Source of the DNA: Lethocerus indicus
Lineage: Eukaryota > Arthropoda > Insecta > Hemiptera > Belostomatidae
NCBI GenBank assembly: GCA_019843655.1
Contig: JACDQD010000003.1
Location: forward strand, 27,144,224 to 27,208,223
DNA: 64,000 nt
Reading direction: 5' to 3'
Positions 1 through 12,520 of this stretch are shown here, piece after piece; the first letter of the stretch is position 1, and the number at the start of each line of letters is the position of its first letter. Under the pieces are notes generated by a model. That model ran no database searches. It was given only the letters and a program-made list of their open reading frames with translations, and was not told the DNA's origin. Position numbers and translations under genes: made by a program.

Positions 1-299
1 TGTGTAGATTGGCAAGTCTAGTAGAGTTCATGTGTACAAAAACACAATACTAAATTTATATTGCATATAATCACAAGTTTCGACTATTTATATAAGAATG
101 TACACGGTGTACATTAATTAAGTTAATTAGTTAAAATTTTCAATCGCAGGAAAATTTTGGCAACCACCGGATTCTCGAACTACATAATTTCAATGTCGTC
201 TGATGCGACATAATTTGTGTATAAATCCATATTTAACTCAATCGTCAATTTTAATATACACCGAAATATTTAGTACAGAATTAAAATTGCGAATTAGGG

Positions 300-560
300 A
301 AGCGTCAAGGTTCCCGAGAGTTTATAAAGTCGTCATGGAGGGCAACCCGTAGTATCTGATCGTAATTTGGTATATGTGTTGGGGAAACAGCCGCCCGTAC
401 CGCGTCTCACTGTCGTCGAATATTCCGGCTCAAATTGCAGAGTATGGACCTCCAGAGTATGGTAAGCGGGGTCGACAATCTGCCGCGTCTGGTCCAACAT
501 CTGACAGTCAACGTCGCCGGTCCGCAACATGACGCGGTACACGTCTAATATTTACCCCGC
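300..560. other. GC-richer island
   Basis: This patch is much richer in CG dinucleotides than the AT-rich DNA on both sides (1-299 and 561-899, where I see nothing). A minus-strand frame of 69 codons (333-542) crosses it. That frame starts from GTG, not ATG, and resembles no family I know, so I do not call it a gene. A short coding exon is possible but unsupported. Confidence 0.4.
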
Positions 561-899
561 ATCAAGGCCAACATAGAGATATGTGCCGATTTGGAATTGA
601 AATGTCCAATAAGGCGGCGACTATTCAATTGCGTAATCCGCTCACCAGACTCCATGAGTGATTGGTAAATTTAATGTATTATTTTAATAATTCAATAACT
701 GTGCGTACAGGACATTAATTGACGACAACGAGAAGCCAAAACACCAAGTCTCCGAGGTCCGAGTTTTTAGGCTATATATTCTATTCTATATCCAAGCTTC
801 TAAATGAAATCTGGCTCTGAAGGTTGCAGTTTATGGGTAAGGCAAGAATAAACTTGAGGGTTGTTATACCGACGAAAGGATAGAGGGAATATATTATAC

Positions 900-1225
900 C
901 TCCTCAACGATACATCGGGCGAGTCCGATTGGGCCGGGCCATAAATTAATAAAATTTATATTCAATCTAGAAACATCTAAATGATAAAATAAAAAAGGGA
1001 GGCGACGACGCGTCCTCGTTAGGAGACGTGTGGACGGGTCGTGTCCACGCGCCGGCGGCCGATTTATTTATGATATTTTAATTCGTCCGCTGATTTATTG
1101 GTCGGCCCCTGCCCGGAAGGGAAGTTCAACCATTAGCGGGGGCCTCATTAACCCAACCGGGCTCATGTCTTCTCAGAAATGGAGACCAGCCGGTGCAGTT
1201 AACACGGTACAACCTCCGAGCTAAA
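900..1225. other. GC-rich island with homeodomain-like sites, candidate enhancer
   Basis: GC-rich sequence is interrupted by AT cores. CCATAAATTAATAA at 939-952 holds an AbdB/Cdx-like CCATAAA followed by ATTAATAA. TGATTTATTGG at 1091-1101 begins with TGATTTAT, which fits the Exd/Pbx-Hox composite site TGATNNAT. A hairpin lies at 1027-1051, with arms GTGGAC and GTCCAC extended by three more pairs (one wobble). The regulatory role is inferred from motifs only. Confidence 0.35.
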
Positions 1226-2034
1226 TCTTCTATGTCGATAAGGGCAAAAAAATTGAAATAGCGGAACTGGTTTGCGCGGGTGATCTATATTTTAAATACA
1301 TTCCAATCATATATCATAGGACTTCTGCAATTGTTTCATACCATTATAGTAATGCAATCACTACTTACACCATTGTGTGATTCATTGTTATTCATAAACA
1401 TTCATATAAAGGAAATGAAAGTATATTTTCATCTGAAAACTCAGTGTAAAAAATAAACTAATAAGAGTTGCCATAATTCAAATTCATTTAAATGATACAA
1501 CAAAACATTACTGACGTTGATATAATTTTAGCCAAGAGTAACATAGTTTAAAAAATAATATTTTTTGGGACAATTTTATGAACATTTTTCTAATATATAT
1601 ATTTTACGCCCACTTCGAATAATAAAATGTGGAAACATGTAAATATACAAGACTGCAACTGAAGATTTGAACTCGAAATCACTCTCCTGCATAAATAAAG
1701 TGAATTTTAAAAGAAGATAATACGCTATTCAATTAAAGAGACGGCATCAGTGAAGTGATAAGTGGGTTAAAAACTTTCAGTTTAAAGAGTTTCTTAAATT
1801 GCTTTTGACTCTTTTTTTATAAGGAGCCTGCCTACACTTGAAACCGAGTCTTCTTTTCTGAAACAAGATTGAGAGGGGAAAAGGAAAAATACAAGCTGTA
1901 TAAGAAAATTATATGGCACGCGAAGCCGAGGTCGATCCCGGTAACTCCTTTAACACGAACAAAATCAAGATTATAGAAGGTTTCTTTCGACAATGTTACC
2001 ATGCCAACAATGCCGGTCAGACATATATAAAAAA
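1226..2034. other. AT-rich stretch, nothing recognised
   Basis: A/T runs and short TA tracts only. A minus-strand frame of about 80 codons crosses from its end into the repeat copy that follows and is not credible as a gene. Confidence 0.6.
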
Positions 2035-2216
2035 CAATATTTTTGCTATTTCTCAACGCCGTTGCAAGATATCCTAACATGGTTTAGAGATTTGTAAACC
2101 CGAAAATTCTTTCGATGTGACGAAGTCTGGGTCTTTCTTTCCCACAAGATGCAACATACACGATTTCGTTACGGACAGACAGACAAATAAACATCACTAA
2201 ACTTTTAATTAATTAA
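2035..2216 (+). repeat. Interspersed repeat copy A (family of three in this window)
   Basis: Aligned by eye with copy C (20592-20745, opposite strand) and copy B (53336-53525). Shared blocks in order are AATATTTTT-like then TTTCTCAAC (2050-2058) with GCCG nearby, TTTGTAAACCCG (2091-2102), TCGATGTGACGAAGTCTGG (2112-2130), GTCTTTC, CATACACGATTTCGTTACGG (2155-2174), a GACAGACAGAC run, and the end AACTTTTAATTAATTAA (2200-2216). The GGACAGACAGAC stretch and constant AT-rich end look like the 3' part of a transposable element. No coding part of a parent element is present here. The family name is not known to me. Confidence 0.7.
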
Positions 2217-2439
2217 TGGCGAAGTGCCGACCGATCGAAAAAGAAAATAGATGAACGATAAAAAAAAATCATATAAACACCACCGCAATATCGGAAGAAT
2301 CCTCGATGACCTGGTCGCAAGAGTTAAAACATTAATACATATCGATTGTTAATACAAATTATAAACTAACAAACAATGGTAACCGGCCGAAAACATATAT
2401 TAAACAAGATCCATCCCAATGTGAACGCTGTATTCCTGC

Positions 2440-2795
2440 GTTAAAGATCTGGGTATATTTCGAGCGGGACTGACGCCCATTAATAATTAATGGGAGTGAG
2501 ACAAGAGAGGGAGACACAAAGTGGGGAGAGGAGCACTTTGTCGGTCCTCACCCTCACGCCCGGGGCCTCACACAAAAGGAGCCCCCTCACCCTAGCCCAC
2601 TTCCTTTTGGACGCCAGTTTTTTAACAATTCATTCGCCCCAAATTGGAAACACCCCGCTACCGGCGGGCTCCAAATTGCGTCCGAACACGACTAAACAGA
2701 AACAAGGACTTAATTCTGCAGCGACTCCGACCGGTTTGCAACTCGCAGACGAAATATTGATGAGACTAGAAGGGATTCGGTTGCATTTGCACTAA
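2440..2795. other. GC-rich island with a homeodomain dyad
   Basis: It contains CCCATTAATAATTAATGGG at 2476-2494, an inverted pair of TTAATGG-type homeodomain sites. A hairpin follows at 2516-2541 (arms ACAAAGTG and CACTTTGT, 10-nt loop). The rest is purine-rich then C-rich. An open frame of about 100 codons (2490-2795) starts inside the dyad and has no recognisable features. Confidence 0.4.
2476..2494. promoter_or_regulatory. Symmetric homeodomain-like dyad
   Basis: Nine-base arms CCCATTAAT and ATTAATGGG are perfectly complementary around one central A. Each arm holds TTAATGG, a known core for Hox-type homeodomains. Dimer binding is inferred. AT-rich dyads also occur by chance. Confidence 0.3.
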
Positions 2796-3459
2796 CATTA
2801 TTTTGGTATTTTTGACATTAAATGGTCGAATCGACGGAAGCCGTGTTTAATCGAGTAGAAGATTGGGCAGGAAAATTCAAAATTAGAGGAAGAAAAACTT
2901 CTCCATGGAGAATTATTCATACAATGAGAGCAGAAGAGTGAAAGAAGCAGCGCTCGAGAATTTGCGGAACTTGTTTTTTTTCCCCCAGATTCATACCTAC
3001 GTACGGTTAGATCGAGGGCTTTTACGGTCCTGGAACGGTTTAGAGAGCGCTCAATTTTCAAGGCTGGTATTCGCGTGCTTGACCTCAAGACAAACTGTGG
3101 GGGATTCCTTTCACATAAGCCAAACTCTAATAAATAAAAAAACACGAAAGTACCCGATGAGTATCATGAGAATTGCACTATATGCCCAGTGAGTAAAAGG
3201 AAAGTAATGTCTAGGTTTAAAATTAGCTAGTTAAGTAAGTTTTTCCTATTCATAATGTTGATATTATTTGACCGAATGGAAATTTATTTTTTTTTGCCCT
3301 CTTTAATTAATCCAGCCACTATTTAAAAGTTAGTTTAATTTATCCAGGCGACAAATGTTCTATTTTGATGGCGACGTACAATGCATGTCATTTAGTGGCA
3401 CCAACCACAAATTGAGTGTTTTTTCCAGTTTGTTATCGTTGGTACATTAATGTCTGACA
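2796..3459. other. AT-rich stretch
   Basis: Overlapping short open frames on both strands between 2798 and 3192 have no recognisable product. Nothing else is seen. Confidence 0.5.
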
Positions 3460-3900
3460 AGCATAAATCCATTCTGGTGTGGGATTCATCATGCGGAAGA
3501 GCGAGGAGGATATTCGTGGGGCGTACTCGGAATCTCTTCGGAAGTCTGGCCGACGCCGTAAATCGTGAAGAGAAGTCAAATTAGGCGGAACCCGGGGCTA
3601 ATCCGGCAGCCAATAAAATACCGACTCGGCGGTGAGGTTTCAATACGATAAAAGCGGTGGACACGGGTGCGAGCACGGACCGGGGGCCGACAAATCAAAC
3701 CGGAAAATACAGCGGAGACATCAGCCGGCCATCAATCACCCACTTTACGACCCCCTCGGGATTATTTCGGATTAGGCCGGATTTTATAAATTTAATTTCG
3801 TAGGGGGGTAAACGTTTACCGGTATAAATTTCGGGGAGTCGCCTACGACTCTTCGGCCGAATTGGATGTCAGCGGGCCCGTAGAGGATTTGGGTGTCAAT
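3460..3900. other. GC-rich island with Exd/Hox-like site, candidate enhancer
   Basis: A strongly GC-rich block bounded by AT-rich DNA. ATCAATCA at 3731-3738 reads TGATTGAT on the other strand, the textbook Pbx/Exd-Hox composite core. CAATAAAA lies near 3611 and ATTTTATAAATTTAATTT near 3780. There is no open frame of interest. Confidence 0.35.
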
Positions 3901-5270
3901 GTATAATTTTTCAGATAACGCTTTCATGTGCTGATTTGCTGTACATTTGCCGTTACAACCCGTACGGTATTAACGGAATAAATTTCAGAATTTATATCGG
4001 GTTGTAAACCCCACACCGACCTACACATAGTTATATACTGAACTTATATTTGAGATTAACGCGAATTAATTCAATAACGAATGAATAAGTTCACAAATTA
4101 ATGTTAAAAAACTAGAATACAGACAAATTGTTTTCTGAATCCTAAATTGAGACAGTCCATCGTGATGATCTGGAGCAAGAAAAAAAATTTTGAAATTGAA
4201 CCAATGAGATTTGCGGCGTCAAATATCAACAACCTGGCGACAAGTTTAAAATGCTTAAAAAAGTTTAGTGAATTCTTAGAAACCGCATTTTTCAGTTGCG
4301 ATTAAATTAAAATTTGCCCACAACACGAGACCTTTGCCTGACCGATCGGAATGGTCCTTAACACGCGACACAGTCGTCCACACCAAATCAAAGGTCATGA
4401 AGATTGAACCGATAATAATAATAATCATACCTTCATTCCCAATTCAAAATAATCATACAACTGAAATTGCAATATGTTTTACATTAATTGGAACTTTACT
4501 GTTTACACATTACATTCACTGTGAGGTCGATATCAGTTCGTGTCGACCTGTCGGCACGTATGGAAAGTCTTTCTATTAATAATAGGAGATACATTTTATG
4601 TTTCGTCCCATTGATAATTATATATAGCGTATCCGTTGCGTATAAAGCACCTTTGAAATTTCAATATCCCGGGCATATCCTTTGCATTTCATAATATATA
4701 TAAAAGAAATATATTGTCCTAGCAAACAAACTATTCTTCTGTTCCCCCCTTGGAATCTCACTCAATTTTTCCTTTCCTTCCTACGGAGATGAAAAAACAT
4801 TATCGTCCTTGCACATTCGACTTCGGGTTCATCGTTGTGCCACATTTGAAGTACGGTATTTCATTCGTTGCAAGCTTTAATAAGAAAAGGAAGAAAATGA
4901 TTGAAACATTAGTAATAGTGACCGCTAATACATATAGTGTGATATTATAATGCTGCGGTAATTAATGTGATTTGAATAATTCATTCCCTTTGTCCTTATT
5001 AGGCCGGCATATTACAAGCGAGATCTTAGTTTATTTACCTTATACGCAAAATGTTTTTTAGTCCCGACAGTAAAACTGCGAAGAAGGAGAGAGAGTGTTC
5101 AATAAATATACGGCGAAATATTTTTCTTCGAGTCGATAAAACTGTCAAATTCATCACAATTTTTTTCCTTTTGTGGAAATATCCCATTCCGAGTGCCCGT
5201 ATCTCCGTCCACGTTGATAATATGAGAGAATACAATGTTCGGAGTTGTGATTACAGAGAACTGTACATGC
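3901..5270. other. AT-rich stretch
   Basis: Short overlapping open frames (4334-4694, 4750-4950, 5035-5287) are typical of chance in AT-rich DNA. Nothing else is seen. Confidence 0.5.
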
Positions 5271-5990
5271 GGGTGACGCGGCTGTGATGTATGACGAGAG
5301 TTTTCCCATCGTCCCTCCACCACGCCGGGTCCGCTTTTAAATCGCGTTTTTATGCGAGCCCAAACTCCGAAAGTTGTCAAGTGGCCGGCTCGTTTTGGCG
5401 CATTCCGTCTTAATTTTATAGCGGACCGGTTCCGGTCTCCCATTCTCTTTTTTCCCGGGCTGGCCGCTTATCAAAAGGCGATTTAAATTTCTGAATCGTT
5501 TTCGAGTAAATTAGAAGAAATATTTTTCCTTGTTCTCAGACGTTTTGAATGCAGTCCAACTCCCGATCGACGGACTCGCCCCTCCGGACTCGGAATTGAT
5601 GAAATTATTAAGAATGCTCAACGTTCGGTGGCTGTGGACGTTGGAGGACGGTCCCGTTGTCGGATTTTCAACGTAATTTAAGTTCCAATTTCGACAGTAA
5701 ACTTTTTCATCTTAATTTTATAGGACCGGCTTTTTGGACCGTCCGTCGTGGATTATCTCCATGGCGATCGAACGAAACGCCGGTCCAGACCCAAATGTTC
5801 GAACTGACACCGTCAAGCCCACAGGATGTGGTTTCATCTCAAACGTACATCGATTTAAATTTCATTTCCTTTCTCTTTTTAGGAAGTTATAGGAATTCTT
5901 CTTCCCCTTTAATAATAAAAAATAGAGCCCCTTGACTATACCTCCAACCGTACTCCGATTGTAGGCGAGGATGAGCGGGAGGTCAAGACC
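5271..5990. other. GC-richer islands, mixed
   Basis: Two GC-rich patches (about 5271-5460 and 5530-5830) hold many CG dinucleotides. GGATTATC near 5752 contains GGATTA, an Otx/Bicoid-type core. The open frames 5099-5443 (-) and 5657-5935 (+) show no domain. Confidence 0.35.
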
Positions 5991-6699
5991 CATGCCAGGT
6001 TATAATGCCGGTGATAATAGCAATAATATTCTTTATTATGATTACAACCGCACGCATTTTGCTGCGAACGGTGAAACGTATAAATACGTCACCAACTTAA
6101 AATAAACCGAGTGAGTAGAATCAACAACGACGTTCCCTGTACTATTACACCAATGTCAACATTTATCACTCCTGGTGAAAATTCTATATAATTGTTGGAA
6201 TTGCTTAAGAAATTGAAGTAAATGTTTCTCCAAGTGCCTGCACTGATGACTGCAACCAGCGATGGATTTGAAAGAGGCCCGTTTTTGAACATTTTACCTG
6301 GCCAGTTATGCAAATTTTGATTCAGATCGAATGGCCAATCCGGTGGTTAATTTCAAACCTTATTTTATGAACCAGCATCGAATTACGGGTGGCTCGCAAA
6401 TTGCCCGCAAATTCCGCCTATTATCCTATTAAATTTAAATACAATCGATCCATTTCCCCTTCCTGGCTTTCTAAATTCCCACTATATTATTCCCTCATAC
6501 TCGGGGCCGTTTACCTCGTTCTGTAAAAAGCTATCGAACGCCGCAGTCGTCGAACTAATACTGTCTTCTTAATCTAAAATGAATCGGGTTTTCCGTTCAT
6601 CATCTGCTAATTTTTGTATCGATATCTCCAGAAATAAATATTAAATAGGATGACGAGAGCTCGAAAATGGTGTATCCGTCAAAATCCGGCAAGATTTAG
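5991..6699. other. AT-rich stretch
   Basis: Nothing recognised apart from a short minus-strand frame (6089-6313) without features. Confidence 0.5.
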
Positions 6700-7210
6700 C
6701 GAATGTTAATCTAAGGGGACAACAATCGGAGGTACGGCCGCCGCCCAATGGGACCTGATGAAGAGTTATAGGGCGTGGTGATAGCCATACTGGCGGCCCC
6801 CGGGTTACTATGCTAAGAGGGGACGATTAAACGACAGGGCGTGGGACTAACAATCGGCGAGGGCGAGGGGCGAAACGGCATCGATCACCGCCGCGCGACT
6901 CCCCCGAATACATTACATGAGCCGGACCGGGACCTGGACCGCCGTCATTACCATAAATTAATAATAAGAGAAAGGCGCGGACCTCCGCCTTCTAATTCTT
7001 CCGCGCCGCCCTCTCCCATGGGAGGACAATGGCGGAAACCACTCTTTAATTTGCCAGCTATTAATCAGAGTCGAATAAAAATACACAGTGGGCACCGAAT
7101 TATTAATCGCTTCCTCCTCCCACGCCGTTTTGTCTCAATTTAAATCATTTTATTTCGATAAATGCCGCCCGCTGCGAATATATTCATCGGGCGTGCGTGG
7201 AATTGTATCG
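6700..7210. other. GC-rich island, candidate enhancer
   Basis: A long CG-rich block containing CCATAAATTAATAA at 6951-6964, the same 14 bases as at 939-952 and again in GC-rich flanks, and AGCTATTAATCAG near 7057. A 100-codon frame (6841-7143) begins with GTG and is not recognisable. Repeated 14-mers are expected a few times by chance in a window of this size, so the match alone proves little. Confidence 0.35.
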
Positions 7211-7729
7211 GAGCGTAATTTATTACTATTGACATTAACCACGATTGCTTTAAATAATAGATGTTACGGTAACAAAATTTAACAGTATAATTAAGTCAAC
7301 GACAATGTTATTTATTTCACACGAGTGTTCCGAAATTTTATTTTCATCGTCATTACTTATAGACAAAGTATCTGCTATGCCGCAAATATTTTCTTGAGAT
7401 AATTTTTTGTGAATTCGTGACGAGCATTTATTCTGTAAATTTCGAGAACATTTGACCATTAACAGTTATAATATAGACTATAATTCGGAGTACATCATTT
7501 TGAGGTCAACAGTAATGCTTAGGGATGGATATTGTGCGGTCTTCCGAGGGCTGCCTGTTCATAAGGTACATAAATCTCATTTGACAGGTTCTTAAAAAAA
7601 AATAATATGCCGTAATAAAGCGAAACATTTGGTCTATCATTTTCCTTTCACCTATTAGACACGCTCGTAGTTTCTGCTCATAACATATTTACAGGTTTTT
7701 AGAGAACGGACACTTGGGGGAATAAATTT
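7211..7729. other. AT-rich stretch
   Basis: Nothing recognised. Confidence 0.5.
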
Positions 7730-8150
7730 TCAAGAGGTGATCGAACCGGTCGGCTGAGATTTGATTGTCTGAGGCTTAATTTGACGGGCGGGCACATCTC
7801 CCCGATATATTATTATTGGTCCCGTTTCAATGGTTCGGACAGGCGTCTCGGCCTTTTTTACTGGCAAATAAAAACACGATTCGTCTCCCTTCGAAGGACC
7901 GAGAAATGCAAATTCCTCTTCCAGAAATAGATGAAAAAAGTATACGGGGCAAAGGGAATGGTTCCCAGTCGATCGCGCCATCGGTATTTCATACCGATTG
8001 TAATTATACAGATGAAAGAAACAACGCTCAAGTCTTTTAATTAAAGAACTTGGTCGGACAGTTTGACAGGCCAAATGGAAGACAGAAATAATGGGCATCT
8101 CCTCGATCACTGTCAGCAGACTACTTACGCCCAAAAAAATTGTCATTTAT
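7730..8150. other. Moderately GC-rich block with a 138-codon minus frame
   Basis: A minus-strand frame spans 7730-8146 and a plus-strand frame 7816-8040. The minus-strand protein is one of the longest in the window, but I see no domain, no signal peptide and no convincing start context. A coding exon is possible but unsupported. Confidence 0.25.
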
Positions 8151-9377
8151 TTTCGACTAAACGACACAATGTACCTGTCTAAAATATTCATTTTTGATTC
8201 TATTCTCAGGAAAAAGCTGAATACCGGATCTACTGCCGTTAATTACACGCCAATTTACTGTCGCTACTAATAATTTAGACAAATATTTGTACGAATTACA
8301 ATTTAACTCATATTTAAATACGTTTTACTCTAGAGATGTGTTTTTCGAGATATTAAATAAATACGACGATACGAATTGTTATAAATGAGTATGCAATGAA
8401 TGTTTAAGAATGTCACAATGTTTCGCCAAAATCGCTATCCCGGATGTCGGAAACATATATTAATATAACGTACTGATTTTACGAATTACGAATTGCATCT
8501 TTTAACATCTTTTACTAAGAAGAGATCTTAAACAAGAAGCAATTTTCTACCAAGTGTATGTGAAGATTGGGGTTATATCTGTCGCACTAAATGACAAGTT
8601 ACATAAAGCGCTGCAAAACGCGACTTCAGGAAAACACTCACAAATGCATACAAAGTTGATTACGTATCTTCAATTAAAACGGCTCTTGTGTGTTGTGGTG
8701 AAGATGTAAGGTATATAATCCGGTTCCTGCCAGAACAAGATCCACTATCGGGTATCGACGCTATTAAATAAGGAGAAGAAGGGGAAAGGGCGGCTTACAA
8801 GAGACCCACGTGTAACCCGAGCATTCAACACAGAACTGAACACCGCGTCTAGTTTTATCTGTCGGTTCCGATCTACCTTCGGTTGAATCCACCTCCACTA
8901 ACTGATACCCTCTCACACAACCCCGTATAATATTACATAGGTCATAAAAGAAAATATCAAACATACAAGAAATAAGGTTCCAGTAATTACTTAATTAAAG
9001 AGCTAAATAAGGCCCAACGTGAGAAGAAATTGAATTAAGATACATCCACTAAAATGTGTTTCGGTTATTAAGCCCAATTATAAGCTAGCCTTAATATATC
9101 ATAACTATTGTACTGACGGTATATTCCATTGTACAGGTTTGTTTTATTTGTGCATGTCCTATTAAAATACAATAGCGTCCAGAAGCTATACAAGGAATAA
9201 ATAACTCTACCATAGTGACAAATACAAATTTCGGGTTCCTCCCAGACTAATCGGGAGTTAAATTTGGAACAAGCTAATACAAAGTAGTCCTGTTTTGATA
9301 CAACGAACTAAAATAAAGAAGTTCGTTTACCAAAATTTTAAACAAATAATTAGCTTTCGAAGCGCAATAACTCTGGG

Positions 9378-9380
<3 letters not shown>
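8151..9380. other. AT-rich stretch
   Basis: Nothing recognised before the TA microsatellite. Confidence 0.5.

Positions 9381-9427
<47 letters not shown>
9381..9427. repeat. (AT)n microsatellite
   Basis: An uninterrupted alternating AT tract of 47 bases. Confidence 0.97.
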
Positions 9428-9431
<4 letters not shown>

Positions 9432-10290
9432 TCGTAAAAAATGTTTATGCAGAGCTAACAAAACCGGATCAAACGAAACGTAAATTTCCATACGAATATC
9501 GTCCCAGTAAATTCCATATTTATACGGCGGGCTCTAAATGATATCTAAAACTCTAATTCATGCGGAACTCCACAATATTTTTGTCAGGAATAAGTCGATT
9601 TCGATGTTGGCTCCGCCCGAACTTTTTAAATATTCAACAAGCGGCGCATAGCACGCCCTCAAAAATTGGAACGTCCCCTTCTGCATAATAGTCGCATTTA
9701 AAAAGAAATACAGTCCAAATTCTACCATTATATCCAATGAACCGAATAAATTGCTTTTGTCCCCCCATTCAACTCTCGTCCTACAGGCCATTTTGCAGCG
9801 TGCGTGTTATGCCCTGCCGCGTTTAGACTGATAAGTGTTGTTCCAAATATCTGAAAACCAGATGTATATTCTGTTCCAATATTGCTAAAGATCAACAAGA
9901 ATAAAACGCGGCAGTGTTCAAACATAAATTTCACAACCTGTACAAAATAGATCAAAATTCGTGCATAATTGCACTGGAAAATGGCGGTACACAATTCAGT
10001 TTTCTCACTTTTACTGCTTATTATAAAATTAGTCTGTTTGTGAAATTCATGAGGGATGCTTGACGGATATTATAGAAAAATGTTGGATCCCGGAATGTTT
10101 ACTGGATTTAATAAAGCGGAACATACAATGCAATATTATTCCAGGACAGGCACAGTAATACCACGATCGTGAAAACAATACCGCCGACAATAACGGCTCA
10201 GAGAGATGATTCACAAGAGAATCACCGTTGTTAAACCGAATATTACATTTATGGAAGTATCATAAAACTGAGTGATGGTTCTCGGCTCGT
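9428..10290. other. AT-rich stretch with a GC-richer patch
   Basis: The patch at about 9600-9660 is GC-richer. Minus-strand frames at 9558-9994 overlap each other and have no recognisable product. Confidence 0.4.
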
Positions 10291-11010
10291 CGGAGGGGAA
10301 GGAACATGAACCCTCTGGAAAAGGCGATTACTATCCACGGCCTTTACTTTTGATAAACGAGTGCCGGGCCATCAGCCGACAATAATACTCGTATAACAAA
10401 CCCTGCGAGGACATTTTTGAAATCATTATTGAATGAAAAACATCCAGGAACGATAATCAAGTATGACATTTCTTAAATACTGAAATAAAGAAGCACGTTA
10501 TATTGAAGCCCACAACTAATGTAATGCTAGTGCCGATGGAAAGTAGCGAAACCTAAGAAGCAGGAGGAGTGATGTTATACATAAAACGAATGATGTAAAT
10601 TGAGTATATTATGAGCAATATTTTTTTCTACAATATTAATTGCAAAGAGTACAAGAGAGGAAACACTGACGGTGATAAGAATCTTCACGTGTAAATGTAG
10701 ACTGTTAATCATGTGGGCATGGTATGCTCGAGTGTGAGTTGAATTCGGGGGGGCCCTGGCGTGAGCCCTTGTCGTGACCCCCGCCGCACAAACCAATTCC
10801 CCCGACCTCCGAACGAAGATAAACGAAACGCGATAGTTTTTCCGAAAGGCCCCAAAACGCCATTTGAAAGGCGAACATCGCGCATATCGGCCTATCGCAT
10901 TGCGGATACGTAATGGTATTTTCGGGCGGTTAAAGGCTCCATTTCCGCAGCACCGAGCGTTGAAAGAACGAACGGTTTTAATCTTGCCCCGCACAATATA
11001 CTTACGCCCT
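10291..11010. other. Two GC-rich sub-islands
   Basis: GC-rich patches at about 10291-10400 and 10730-10990 are separated by AT-rich DNA. The minus frame 10575-10994 (139 codons) has a histidine-rich middle with no family resemblance. Confidence 0.3.
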
Positions 11011-12170
11011 CAGTTATATTCAAAATCTATCCAGCCCAAACGATTTTCTATAGTGAGTATATAAAATAACCAATCCTAATATTTGATATTCGTTAAAAAC
11101 ATTTTCTATAATAAAATTATATTTGAGAGACCCTTCTGAATTATCACCAGATATAACTGGTTATATGGAAAGAATAGCCTTATGCAAGTTACAGGCCTTA
11201 TCCGACTGAAATACGCATAAATTTATTACAAACTTACGAAAGAGATAAAAAAGGGCACGCTATTACTGTATTAAAAACGGTATGGCTCGTCTCTATGATC
11301 TATTTCTGTAGCCATTTCACGATGAGCTATTTCTTAGCAGACAGACCTCTTAAATTATATCTGATATACGACCGCAGGTTCCATTCTGTAATTGAAATCT
11401 CTGTAAAAGGGCACGGTTTAATCGTGCACATTTATCCGCTCCCGACGTAAAATATCGTTAGCGCGTATATTGTGTCCGGTCCTTGTCGTTCGCCCACGGC
11501 GCCCAAAAGTGGCGTAGGACAATTATAAAAATGATAAACTTCAGTAAATTACCAGAACGGAAAGATTTTGAATAGGTAATTTATTTGAAATTATATGAGG
11601 CCTAATTTGCATTTTGAGAAAAGTTAATCATTCGCTGACCCTCCACAATTTTCAATAACAGTATGGCACGACTGAGGAATTTCGCCCACATTATTTCCTT
11701 GCACGATAAAAAATCTCGCATAACCATGGGAATAAATCTGTGGTTATGTTACAAATATAAAATTACAATCTAGACTTAGAACACCCCATGTTACTTTACT
11801 AGTGATGCAGAGAAGAAGAAACATGTCGATCACCAGGATATTCTAACGACAGGATTTTTTTATTAATTCCTATATGTTAAGCCGACGGTCATTAATCATG
11901 GGTCCTATGCGTCTGAAGACATTTAATGAACAAGGGCCTCAGGGACAATAACCCGTTAGGTGTGCAGCAATAATTTTAGAAGGCCTAAAATTCTTTTTGG
12001 AAATCAATCAACATTAATGAGCCTACCTGATTTAAGAAGACACGAGATTATTTCCTTTAAACGATATTAGAGTAATGAGATTAGCATCTTATGTTCGCAG
12101 CTCAAAAGACTCCAAGAATGTTTTCTTATCTCAGTCTAGGCAGATGGAAGAAAATGCAAATCCGCCTTTA
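11011..12170. other. AT-rich stretch
   Basis: Only a small GC-richer patch near 11460-11520. No gene or repeat recognised. Confidence 0.5.
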
Positions 12171-12520
12171 GTTGGGCCGAGTAGGAGCCGGCTCTGAAAG
12201 CCTAGCGAATTCAAAGCTTAAATCGGTAGAGACAATCCGTCAGAGGGGGCTTTGACCCTGGCCGATGCCGAAAAATAAACGACGCGTCCTCTCCCCCCTC
12301 CTCTATTCGAGAGGGACTCAAAGCTCTGAACCGACATCCAGCCGTCCCTAATGAAGTTATTTTTACATCTAATTACCGATTAAACCCGTCTCGAGGTGTC
12401 GGACCGCTCGAAATTCACCCGGTCCGCTCTTTCTCAGATGGGAATCTTAATTGCGCACCGACGGCCTCGTCGGCTCCCGATTCTACGAGTACATGCCGGC
12501 GATTGTTTGAACATTTTTTA
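12171..12520. other. GC-rich island
   Basis: A sharply bounded CG-rich block with a short hairpin near 12301-12315 (arms CCTCT and AGAGG). No open frame of note. Candidate regulatory element by composition only. Confidence 0.35.

Noticed and set aside
333..542. 69-codon minus-strand frame that looks exon-like in composition
   Set aside because: No splice signals I trust, no family match and a GTG start.
6541..6570. TAATACTGTC resembling the miR-8/200 seed region
   Set aside because: The match ends after ten bases and there is no hairpin around it.
7730..8146. 138-codon minus-strand open frame
   Set aside because: No recognisable motif, and the overlapping plus frame shows the region simply has few stops.
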